Shown here piece by piece: positions 7,173 to 13,879 of a stretch of DNA of 18,922 nucleotides. Each line of letters opens with the position of its first letter. Positions within the stretch are counted from its first letter, which is position 1. This DNA comes from an uncultured Coprococcus sp. (lineage in GTDB: Bacteria; Bacillota; Clostridia; Lachnospirales; Lachnospiraceae). Both the position numbers and the translations under genes were made by a program. The stretch lies in the NCBI GenBank assembly GCA_934247115.1, contig CAKQIY010000035.1, positions 1 to 18,922 of the forward strand, given 5' to 3'. A model generated the notes under the pieces. The model had not been told where the DNA came from, did not search any database, and saw nothing but the letters and a program-made list of their open reading frames with translations.

Positions 7173-8771
7173 CTAGAGCGCCTCAAACACCTGCACACCG
7201 CGCTTCTTCAGCCATATTCTGAACAAACTGGCAATGACAGCTGTCAACACTGCGCTTATTATAAGATATAATGTCGATCCAGTTAGGCTTCCGAGGGCTA
7301 CATATCCCACTACAAGTACTATAATATACACAAAATTAGATAAAAGAGCAACAAGTACTCCCATGCTCTGCTTCACGACTGCTGTCTCCGACGTCCAGTC
7401 AAGCTTTGGCATCTTGAGATTGACTGCAAGCCCTATGTATGCAGTCAGGCACACATAAAGGCATGGTATCAAAAGCATCATCACCCCATTTGTCAGGGAA
7501 GGCTTCACCACAGTCATCAAAGCCGCATCGAGCACCATCGCCGGAACCATCGTGAGTATAACATGCATTCTTATTTTGGCTCTGAGTATCTGCCATGATG
7601 TGACTGGAAGTGATCTCACTATCCACAGCGTCTTTCCCTCAAGGGATACGGACGGTGCGGTCAGATCATTCATGGAGGCTGCCGCGCACACCGCTATACA
7701 CGCCCCAAATACAAGCACCCCATCCGGTAGTCCGGGAATTTTCGTAATCATATCTACTACATACTGTCCTTTAACAAGACAAACCACTGCCATAGCGATC
7801 ATCATCACTGTCCCCAGGGAACAGTTGAGCATATATACGGCAGATGCTGCCAGTCTTTTGAACTCTTTCTGAAGAAGTGCTGCATCCTGGCTCTGCGCCT
7901 TTGCAGCTTTTATTATATTCTTCCTTTTGGTGTGTCCGACTTTTGTCGTCACGATTCCGATGAATGTTCTCTCAAGTACCAGCCACACAGCAAGAGAGAT
8001 GATCAATGTGCCTGCTGCCACAAACGCCAGCTGCAGTCCATCTCCTGTAGCCGCACAGCCAATTGAATAGAGCGGATATGCAGCACCTTTTATCTTTGCA
8101 CTGTATTCTCCGCTGTTTGCAAGGATCTTTGATAGAAATTTATTTGCATTCATGTATACAGCATAATATGCGGCTATAAATGCCAGTGACAATACAACTG
8201 TCACAAAGCTCTTATTTCTGGTCTTATTGCCTATCTTCCCCACTACCCAGCCAAGTATACATGAGAGCACCAGTATGACAAATGTCAGAAGAACCAGCAC
8301 TATAATAGATGACATGACCGGCCACACACCGGGATGGGCTACTATTCCATATACTATGATACCGGGAATCATGGCGGTCACGGCGAACATCGCACCCATG
8401 ACGTACACTCCTGACAGTCTTGCAAATAATATAGCCCTGACCGGGATGGGCAGTGACAGCATCAGATCATTGTCCTTTGCCTGATAAAGGCTTGCATATG
8501 TATTGAACACGCTTCCTAATATACCGATGGTCAACGCCATCATAGACATCATCGCCATGTACATCCAGTCAAGCCCCGCAGAACAAAGCGGCTCACACAC
8601 CGAATATGCCTCCATTCCGAACATGCCTCCCATACAGCCCTGCAGCACTGCCACATAACCGATGATACCCAGGACTACAGCACCTTTGGATCTGGACTTT
8701 CCAGTCTTCCGGTCAACGAAAAATCCACTGAACAGCATCTTAAGCTGTTTCTTCATCAATATCCTTATCAT
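7173..8771 (-). CDS. ABC-2 type transporter permease
   Basis: A 532-residue integral membrane protein with about 12 hydrophobic helices. The N-terminal stretch (MIRILMKKQLKMLFSGFFVD) resembles other large ABC-2 permeases. Its ATG overlaps the stop codon of the ATPase gene by four bases (ATGA), so the two proteins are translationally coupled and should form one exporter. The central part (about residues 280-310) carries a basic KVGHTKRKNIIKAAKAQSQD segment that is probably cytoplasmic. The substrate is unknown; related large permeases paired with a single ATPase are often annotated as multidrug or EcsB-like. Confidence 0.87.
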   Translation of the reverse strand: MIRILMKKQLKMLFSGFFVDRKTGKSRSKGAVVLGIIGYVAVLQGCMGGMFGMEAYSVCEPLCSAGLDWMYMAMMSMMALTIGILGSVFNTYASLYQAKDNDLMLSLPIPVRAILFARLSGVYVMGAMFAVTAMIPGIIVYGIVAHPGVWPVMSSIIVLVLLTFVILVLSCILGWVVGKIGNKTRNKSFVTVVLSLAFIAAYYAVYMNANKFLSKILANSGEYSAKIKGAAYPLYSIGCAATGDGLQLAFVAAGTLIISLAVWLVLERTFIGIVTTKVGHTKRKNIIKAAKAQSQDAALLQKEFKRLAASAVYMLNCSLGTVMMIAMAVVCLVKGQYVVDMITKIPGLPDGVLVFGACIAVCAAASMNDLTAPSVSLEGKTLWIVRSLPVTSWQILRAKIRMHVILTMVPAMVLDAALMTVVKPSLTNGVMMLLIPCLYVCLTAYIGLAVNLKMPKLDWTSETAVVKQSMGVLVALLSNFVYIIVLVVGYVALGSLTGSTLYLIISAVLTAVIASLFRIWLKKRGVQVFEAL

Positions 8772-9478
8772 GACTCACCCTCCAGCTCAAGGAACACGGA
8801 TTCAAGTGACTCGTCTCCCTTCACCTGCTCCATTATGCCCTCCTTCACCAGTCGTCCGCCTTTGATGATCGCCACTTTATCGCACAGCTTTTCTGCGACT
8901 TCCAATACATGTGTGGAGAAGAATATCGCTCCTCCGTCATCACACATTTTTCTCATCATCTGCTTGAGTATATGGGAAGCCTTTGGATCAAGACCTACAA
9001 ATGGCTCATCCATGATAATGAGCTTGGGCTCATGTATCCATGCCGATATGATGGCAAGCTTCTGCTTCATACCATGGGAATACTCAGATATCAGCTGTCC
9101 GAGGTTATCTTTTATCTCAAATGCGTCAGCATATTTGTCAATCAACTCTCCTCTGACTTCCTCCGGCACGCCAAATATATCTGCTATAAAATTCAAATAT
9201 CCGATTCCAGTCATGAAATCATACACATCCGGATTGTCAGGAATATATGCAATCTGTTTCTTGCATTCCAGCGGTTTTTCCTTTATGGACACGCCATCTA
9301 TAAGGATATCTCCCTCCTCAAAATTCAGGATTCCCGTACACGCCTTTATAGTGGTTGTCTTACCTGCTCCGTTGTGTCCGATGAAACCGTATATCTCCCC
9401 CGGCATTATATGCAGGCTCAGATTGTCCACCGCCAGTTTATCTCCATATCTCTTTGTGAGATGCTTTATTCGCAGCAT
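8768..9478 (-). CDS. ABC transporter ATP-binding protein
   Basis: A 236-residue ATPase that powers the neighbouring permease. Walker A is GHNGAGKTT (residues 34-42) and the signature is YSHGMKQ (133-139), a variant of LSGGQ that is common in ABC-2 exporters. Walker B is LIIMDEP (153-159) and the switch His is His190 in STHVLE. Length and motif order fit the EcsA/YxlF-like group. AAGGAG before the gene overlaps the stop codon of the MATE gene (stop at 9484-9486, start at 9478), so translation is probably coupled to the transporter upstream. Confidence 0.93.
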   Translation of the reverse strand: MLRIKHLTKRYGDKLAVDNLSLHIMPGEIYGFIGHNGAGKTTTIKACTGILNFEEGDILIDGVSIKEKPLECKKQIAYIPDNPDVYDFMTGIGYLNFIADIFGVPEEVRGELIDKYADAFEIKDNLGQLISEYSHGMKQKLAIISAWIHEPKLIIMDEPFVGLDPKASHILKQMMRKMCDDGGAIFFSTHVLEVAEKLCDKVAIIKGGRLVKEGIMEQVKGDESLESVFLELEGES

Positions 9479-9483
9479 ATTAT

Positions 9484-10926
9484 TTACTCCTTTTTCAACT
9501 TCTTTCTCTTCATCCTGCCCCTGAACTCGTCAAGTGCCGCGCGTCCAGGTCCTGTCATAGGTTTGATCCATCTTCCCTTCAGTAGATACGGTGTGAGTAT
9601 GACAAATCTCAGAAGCTCATCCGTGTAAACAAATGAGAACACTGCGAGGAATGGCAGCTTGAGCACCATTCCGGCTATCCATGTGGCTGGAACGGAGAAC
9701 AGCATAAGTCCGCCGATCTCCATAACTGTTCCGACAATGGCCTCACCGCCTGCACGGAAGCACTCGTTCTGTATATAGCAGCACGTTCTGACTGCACCGA
9801 AGAACAGATATATGATAAGCATATACTTCGTGTACATCATCGCCTCCGCTCCGAGTCCGAACAATCCGAACAGCGGATTATGCAACAGCGTCATGATGAG
9901 CACAATCGTGAATGTGATGGCCGGACATACCAGTGCAGCTCTCTTGGCATAGGAAAGTCCCCTGTCCAGATTGCCGGCACCAACTTCATTACCCACGGCG
10001 ACGCTGGACGCATTTGCCAGGCCGCCAAAGAATGCATATACAAATCCCTCGCACACACGGAACGCTGCCATGGCTGCTATGGCTGAATCGCTCTGGTGCC
10101 CCATGACGACATTGATTATCATCTGACCCACGCCGTAGAGAATCTCGTTGCACACGATTGGGAATGCCTTGGACGCATAGGACTTCACAAATCCCATATC
10201 AATATCAAATGCCTTTCGTGCGCTGAACTTTATCTCGTGACTGCTCTTTGCAAGATACAGAATGAGCAATGCTATGTTCACGATTCCTGACACCAGTGTA
10301 CCTATAGCCGCACCGGCAACTCCCATCTTCGGAGCGCCAAATCTGCCGTAGATCAACACAAAATTTATACAAAAGTTGAGTAAAAGTGAGATGATGGAGC
10401 ATACCAGTGGCACCTTCACCCTCTCCGTTGACTTAAGAAGTGCTGTAATTATGGCGGCAAATACCTGAAGCGGATAAGACCATCCAACTATTCTCATATA
10501 TGGCTTCGCAAGTGCTATGATCTCTACTTTATCTGTATATATTCCCAGTATCCACCCCGGTGCAGCCACAGTCACCACCGCAAATGCCATTCCAAATATT
10601 CCCGCACATATGATCGCCAGACCAAAAGCCTTGTTCATTCCATCTGGATCCTTGGCTCCCCAGTATTGAGACATGAACAGAAGGGAGCAGCTGACAAATC
10701 CCCAATATGTTGAAAACAAAAGTGATCCTATCTGCGCACACACGCCAACCGCCGCAACGGCGATCTCGCCCTCACTTCCTATCATGATGGTGTCAACCAT
10801 ACTGGCGGTGGTCGCCAGCAGATTCTGCATCGCAATAGGCACGGCAAGCACAGCAAGCATTCTGGCAAATTCCTTCCATGTCACCTTTTTATTATTTTTT
10901 ACAAAGCCCATAGCAGCACTTCCCAT
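9484..10926 (-). CDS. MATE family efflux transporter
   Basis: A 480-residue protein with 12 predicted helices, the normal size for multidrug and toxic compound extrusion transporters, which use a sodium or proton gradient. The N-terminal LAVPIAMQNLLATTASMVDTIMIG and the VAAVGVCAQI segment are family hallmarks, and a matching region (TLVSGIVNIAL, EVGAGN) appears in the second half, as expected for the internal duplication. The start at 10926 has AAAGG 8 nt upstream; a second ATG five codons later has no such site. The gene heads the MATE - ATPase - permease - HlyIII set, with a plausible promoter at 10984-11012. Confidence 0.94.
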   Translation of the reverse strand: MGSAAMGFVKNNKKVTWKEFARMLAVLAVPIAMQNLLATTASMVDTIMIGSEGEIAVAAVGVCAQIGSLLFSTYWGFVSCSLLFMSQYWGAKDPDGMNKAFGLAIICAGIFGMAFAVVTVAAPGWILGIYTDKVEIIALAKPYMRIVGWSYPLQVFAAIITALLKSTERVKVPLVCSIISLLLNFCINFVLIYGRFGAPKMGVAGAAIGTLVSGIVNIALLILYLAKSSHEIKFSARKAFDIDMGFVKSYASKAFPIVCNEILYGVGQMIINVVMGHQSDSAIAAMAAFRVCEGFVYAFFGGLANASSVAVGNEVGAGNLDRGLSYAKRAALVCPAITFTIVLIMTLLHNPLFGLFGLGAEAMMYTKYMLIIYLFFGAVRTCCYIQNECFRAGGEAIVGTVMEIGGLMLFSVPATWIAGMVLKLPFLAVFSFVYTDELLRFVILTPYLLKGRWIKPMTGPGRAALDEFRGRMKRKKLKKE

Positions 10927-10983
10927 TTCAAATACCTTTTCCTGTTATTATCTCTTTCATCATTTAATTTGATGCGTCCGACT

Positions 10984-11012
10984 ATTGTACTCCCGAATAA
11001 TTGTATTTGCAA
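10984..11012 (-). promoter_or_regulatory. Probable promoter of the MATE operon
   Basis: On the minus strand TTGCAA (11007-11012) and TACAAT (10984-10989) are separated by 17 nt. This gives a transcript start near 10977 and a leader of about 50 nt before the MATE start codon. Confidence 0.55.
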
Positions 11013-11057
11013 TGGCTTTATACCTGTAGTGTAAGGTATTTTCTTATTAATTTTAAT

Positions 11058-11092
11058 AAGCGCACCACTTTCATATCATACGTGATGCGCTT
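11058..11092 (-). terminator. Hairpin terminator behind the ferredoxin operon
   Basis: Arms 11058-11068 and 11082-11092 (AAGCGCAYCAC type, one G-U pair) have a 13-nt loop. On the minus strand the stem is followed by ATTAAAATT, a weak U-rich tail. It lies 41 bases behind the stop codon of the gene at 11134. Confidence 0.6.
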
Positions 11093-11133
11093 TACCTTGT
11101 CATTTTCAAGTATTATATTTTTGTATGCCATTG

Positions 11134-11670
11134 TTACATACTGTTGGTTGACAAATCTTCAAGCTCACGCTCTACTCTCTCAAGCTCGCCGTCACTCCAG
11201 TTATCCCCCAGTGCAAATACTGCTCTGCACACATTGAAGTTCACATCGCTATCTGCGTTGAGCTCTCCGGAGATCACTCTGTGGGATATCTTCTGAAGTA
11301 TGGAAAGTATGTCTATCCTCACGTCCGATATGACAGAAGGCTCTGCCACATTGCCTTCACTATTGCCTTCCTCGTGCTCTGTCCGCTCTTCTCTGTACAC
11401 GCTCTCCCAGTCATAATCTGCAGTCCTGCCACATGGTGCACCGCACACACTGCAGTCAGGGACAATCGTATGCTTATCAGCATGCACCCTTGCGATCATC
11501 GCCTTCATGTCTGCATCAGAGATGCCAAGAGCAATATCAGACATGTGCAAACCTTCTATTATTATGTTATTTGTATCATCAGTCACATGCATCATCCCAT
11601 CAGTGGCTCTCACCAGCCCTATCAGAGCACCGACCAGGCGACTGCCTGTCTCAGTTGTAATCCGTGTCAT
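11134..11670 (-). CDS. Uncharacterised protein with a C-x2-C-x3-C motif, linked to the ferredoxin/Crp locus
   Basis: A 178-residue soluble protein. An alpha-helical N-terminal part (about residues 1-70) leads into HTIVPDCSVCGAPCGRTADYDW, in which Cys73, Cys76 and Cys80 could bind zinc or an iron-sulfur cluster. An acidic, low-complexity linker follows (about 91-112), then a helical C-terminal part (about 113-178). It has no signal peptide and no membrane helix. It lies 64 bases behind the 4Fe-4S protein gene on the same strand and is followed by a hairpin, so it should be the second gene of a two-gene operon. I recall similar CxxCxxPCGRTxDYD proteins beside hybrid-cluster-protein genes in Clostridia, but could not check this. 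No enzyme activity can be assigned. Confidence 0.75.
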   Translation of the reverse strand: MTRITTETGSRLVGALIGLVRATDGMMHVTDDTNNIIIEGLHMSDIALGISDADMKAMIARVHADKHTIVPDCSVCGAPCGRTADYDWESVYREERTEHEEGNSEGNVAEPSVISDVRIDILSILQKISHRVISGELNADSDVNFNVCRAVFALGDNWSDGELERVERELEDLSTNSM

Positions 11671-11734
11671 ACTTGTCTATTCCCTTTTCTGTAAATTACT
11701 GACATCTATATGAAGGTATTTTATTTGCGCTATC

Positions 11735-12574
11735 TCAATCAAGGATTCTTCCATCTATTGATATTGTTGCAACCTGCCATGGGATAAACTTGCCGCTGTC
11801 CTGTAGTGCCTTCTTCGCAGCCATCTCCAGTCCTCCACAGCAAGGAACCTCCATACGGACTATTGTAACACTTTGTATGTCATTTCGCTTGATAATCTCT
11901 GTAAGTTTCTCTGAATAATCCACACTGTCAAGCTTTGGGCATCCAATCAGAGTCACATGTCCCTTTATGAATTTCTCGTGGAACGATGCATAGGCATAGG
12001 CTGTACAGTCCGCCGCTATAAGCAACTTTGCACCATCGAAGTATGGAGCATTTACCGGGGCAAGCTTGATCTGAACCGGCCACTGTGAGAGCTGGCTTGG
12101 ACGCTCATAATTATAAATGTCACCCGCCTGATGGTTGACGGTTTTATCAGGTGTATTCTGTTCGCATTCTACTGCTGACTGTTCATAGGAGCTTGCCTGT
12201 ACCGCTTCACCTGAAGCTGCTGCCGGTCTCCTGAATATGCTTCTCGCCATAGAACCAGGGCAACCGGAGTGTGCCGGACTTTTTCCATGCACCGCTCCTG
12301 AACCAACCATATTTCCGGATTTTTCTGCATCGAGTCTTGCCTGTTTGTTTGCCATGACTGCCGCCTCATCATACGCAGCCGCCTCTCTCTCCACATATGT
12401 TATGGCTCCTGTAGGGCACGACGGCAGGCAGTCGCCAAGTCCATCACAATAATCGTCTCTGAGCAGCTTTGCTTTGCCGTTTACCATGCCTATAGCACCC
12501 TCATGGCACGCATTTGCACAGGCTCCACATCCATTACACTTGTCCTCGTCTATCTGTATAACTCTTCTTATCAT
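11735..12574 (-). CDS. 4Fe-4S ferredoxin-type protein with a C-terminal Cys-rich domain
   Basis: A 279-residue protein. The N-terminal ferredoxin domain has Cys13, 16, 19 and 23 in a classical CxxCxxCxxxC. The second motif has Cys43, Cys49 and Cys53, but Leu46 replaces the second Cys of the motif. A linker of about 90 residues includes HSGCPGSMAR (102-111). The C-terminal domain (about 160-279) has AADC (Cys190), IGCPK (Cys212) and VPCCGG (Cys245/246). This architecture is typical of electron-transfer proteins near hybrid cluster protein genes. The frame is open back to 12613. The start at 12574 is preferred because GGAGGAA lies just before it and because the predicted promoter (-10 at 12612-12617) would otherwise overlap the coding region. 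It is divergent from the Crp/Fnr gene, with a shared operator between them. Confidence 0.88.
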   Translation of the reverse strand: MIRRVIQIDEDKCNGCGACANACHEGAIGMVNGKAKLLRDDYCDGLGDCLPSCPTGAITYVEREAAAYDEAAVMANKQARLDAEKSGNMVGSGAVHGKSPAHSGCPGSMARSIFRRPAAASGEAVQASSYEQSAVECEQNTPDKTVNHQAGDIYNYERPSQLSQWPVQIKLAPVNAPYFDGAKLLIAADCTAYAYASFHEKFIKGHVTLIGCPKLDSVDYSEKLTEIIKRNDIQSVTIVRMEVPCCGGLEMAAKKALQDSGKFIPWQVATISIDGRILD

Positions 12575-12604
12575 ATATATTTCCTCCAATCTTTTTCCTG
12601 CTTT

Positions 12605-12617
12605 TAACGTCATTATA
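12605..12617 (-). promoter_or_regulatory. Activator-type promoter of the ferredoxin operon
   Basis: A perfect TATAAT (12612-12617 on the minus strand) would start transcription near 12605, 31 nt before the ATG. At the proper distance upstream there is no -35 hexamer (CATACA). This is what an activator-dependent promoter looks like, and the palindrome at 12637-12656 is centred at -41.5. Confidence 0.65.
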
Positions 12618-12636
12618 TTCAGTCAGAGCATTTATG

Positions 12637-12656
12637 TATGTTGAATTTTCAACATA
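12637..12656. promoter_or_regulatory. Palindromic operator, probably for the divergent Crp/Fnr regulator
   Basis: The 20-bp sequence has perfect 9-bp arms (TATGTTGAA / TTCAACATA) around TT, giving a TTGA-N4-TCAA core. Crp/Fnr family sites have the same TTGA...TCAA half-sites, usually with N6. It lies between the divergent genes, at the class II activation position for the ferredoxin promoter and on top of the -35 (TTGAAT, 12641-12646) of the regulator gene. Confidence 0.78.
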
Positions 12657-12670
12657 AAAAATGTTATACT
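12641..12670 (+). promoter_or_regulatory. Probable promoter of the Crp/Fnr gene
   Basis: TTGAAT (12641-12646) and TATACT (12665-12670) are 18 nt apart. The last two bases of TATACT are the first bases of the 97-bp repeat element. The predicted start, near 12677, is the first base of the hairpin arm, so the mRNA leader would be almost entirely hairpin. Confidence 0.6.
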
Positions 12671-12765
12671 CTCCAGGGACGCTTCTTTTGTCACAAGGAG
12701 TGTCCATCTGTCATACAAATCTAATACAGGGGACACTCCTTGTGACAAAAGAAGCGTCCCCACTA
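12669..12765. repeat. 97-bp palindromic repeat element, copy 2
   Basis: Arms 12676-12706 and 12730-12760 (31 bp, one mismatch at the loop end) surround a 23-nt loop. It is 92/97 identical to copy 1 at 5335-5431 and in the same orientation. It fills the leader between the promoter and the ribosome binding site (AGAGG, 12766-12770) of the Crp/Fnr gene. An open frame running through it from 12661 encodes no recognisable protein, and the same peptide can be read from copy 1. Confidence 0.93.
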
Positions 12766-12774
12766 AGAGGTAAT

Positions 12775-13461
12775 ATGAACAAATACATGGACACATTATT
12801 GAAATCCAGTCTTTTTTCTGGTATTATCGCCGACGACGTTGACTCCATACTGGACTGTCTGGGTGCAATCATCAAAAAATACCAAAAAAATGAGTGTATT
12901 CTCATGGCTGGCAACACAACAGAATATATAGGATTGCTGCTTACAGGCAAAGCAATAGTCATCCAGGAGGATTACTGGGGTGGTCAAAGCGTCATGTCTG
13001 CCATCCTGCCCGGACACACGTTTGCGGAATCATATGCCTGTACCCCTGGCTCCGTACTCGACGTCAGCGTATATGCTGAAGCTGCAAGTTCTGTAATGTT
13101 CCTGAATGTCCAAAAGATGCTCACCACCTGCCCGGTAACATGTGGCAGACATAATCAGATGATAAGAAATCTCCTGTGCGATCTCGCCGGCAAGAACCTG
13201 AAGCTCGGCGAAAAATCAAAGCACATGAGCCAGAAAACAACGAGGGACAAGCTTCTCTCCTATCTGTCATCTGAGATGCACAGACACGGCAGCAACGAAT
13301 TCGACATACCATTTTCCAGACAGCAGCTCGCTGACTTTCTGTCCGTGGACCGCAGCGGTCTGTCTACTGAACTTGGCAGGATGAAGACTGATGGGCTGAT
13401 CGACTTCCACAAATCTCATTTTGTTCTTAAGTCTCCTGCCCAGGGGTGGACTGATGTATGA
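12775..13461 (+). CDS. Crp/Fnr family transcriptional regulator
   Basis: A 228-residue regulator. The N-terminal part (about residues 10-120) is a cyclic-nucleotide-binding-type beta barrel (KNECILMAGNTTEYIGLLLTG, then LPGHTFAESYAC). The C-terminal part (about 150-225) is a winged helix with FSRQQLADFLSVDRSGLSTEL as the helix-turn-helix. There is no N-terminal Cys cluster of the FNR kind, so the sensed signal is more likely haem, NO or a small molecule than an FNR iron-sulfur cluster. The start at 12775 has AGAGG four nt before it; an upstream in-frame ATG at 12661 is rejected because it would translate the palindromic repeat. Location suggests it activates the divergent ferredoxin operon and represses itself. 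HcpR-like regulators of hybrid cluster proteins belong to this family. Confidence 0.93.
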   Translation: MNKYMDTLLKSSLFSGIIADDVDSILDCLGAIIKKYQKNECILMAGNTTEYIGLLLTGKAIVIQEDYWGGQSVMSAILPGHTFAESYACTPGSVLDVSVYAEAASSVMFLNVQKMLTTCPVTCGRHNQMIRNLLCDLAGKNLKLGEKSKHMSQKTTRDKLLSYLSSEMHRHGSNEFDIPFSRQQLADFLSVDRSGLSTELGRMKTDGLIDFHKSHFVLKSPAQGWTDV

Positions 13462-13564
13462 TGTTGATGTATCATGTAATTAACTGTTCAGGGAGATTCA
13501 TTACAGATGGGGGATTTTCCCTGATTCAGGATTTATCAATATAATATGATCAGGAGGGATTTCA

Positions 13565-13801
13565 ATGAAACCAATGAAAACTATCAAAGACGGATGGAAC
13601 AAATTCACTGTTGTCGTAAAGGATAAAGACTACTCAACAAGAGAGGCCGTGCTTTTCGCTATCTGCACATTCCTCACAGGACTTGTGCTCGGAATGCTCT
13701 GCTCCCCTAGAAAGAGCCAGACATTTGGCTCATACAACGGAAACTGCAGCGATGGCGGCTGTAACTGCGACTGCGATTACGATGAGGACGATTTTGAGTA
13801 G
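13565..13801 (+). CDS. Small single-helix membrane protein with a Cys/Asp-rich tail
   Basis: A 78-residue protein. A basic N-terminal part is followed by one hydrophobic helix (about residues 28-45) and a short tail rich in Cys, Asp and Glu (NCSDGGCNCDCDYDEDDFE, Cys at 61, 66, 68 and 70). AGGAGG lies a few nt before the ATG. It follows the Crp/Fnr gene by about 100 bases on the same strand and is closed by a strong bidirectional terminator. The tail could bind a metal, but no family is recognised. Confidence 0.75.
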   Translation: MKPMKTIKDGWNKFTVVVKDKDYSTREAVLFAICTFLTGLVLGMLCSPRKSQTFGSYNGNCSDGGCNCDCDYDEDDFE

Positions 13802-13826
13802 GCTGTGATCTAATATCAAAAAACAA

Positions 13827-13858
13827 AAGACAGGTGTCAATTATCTGACACCTGTCTT
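13827..13858. terminator. Bidirectional Rho-independent terminator
   Basis: A perfect 13-bp stem (13827-13839 with 13846-13858, AAGACAGGTGTCA) has a 6-nt loop. It is followed by a U-rich tail on the plus strand and a stronger one (TTTTGTTTTTTG) on the minus strand. It sits between the convergent small membrane gene and the ABC exporter. Confidence 0.92.
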
Positions 13859-13879
13859 CTGTTTTATACAAGATACATT

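Noticed and set aside
12661..12774. N-terminal extension of the Crp/Fnr protein read from an ATG at 12661
   Set aside because: The extension translates the palindromic repeat, and the same peptide can be read from the other copy. The start at 12775 has its own ribosome site, and the family begins there.
13488..13524. Hairpin as a terminator behind the Crp/Fnr gene
   Set aside because: Only about 7 bp pair cleanly and no T-tract follows, so termination is unlikely.
13540..13545. TATAAT as a -10 box for the small membrane gene
   Set aside because: Transcription would start at about the ribosome binding site, leaving no usable leader, and no -35 is present.
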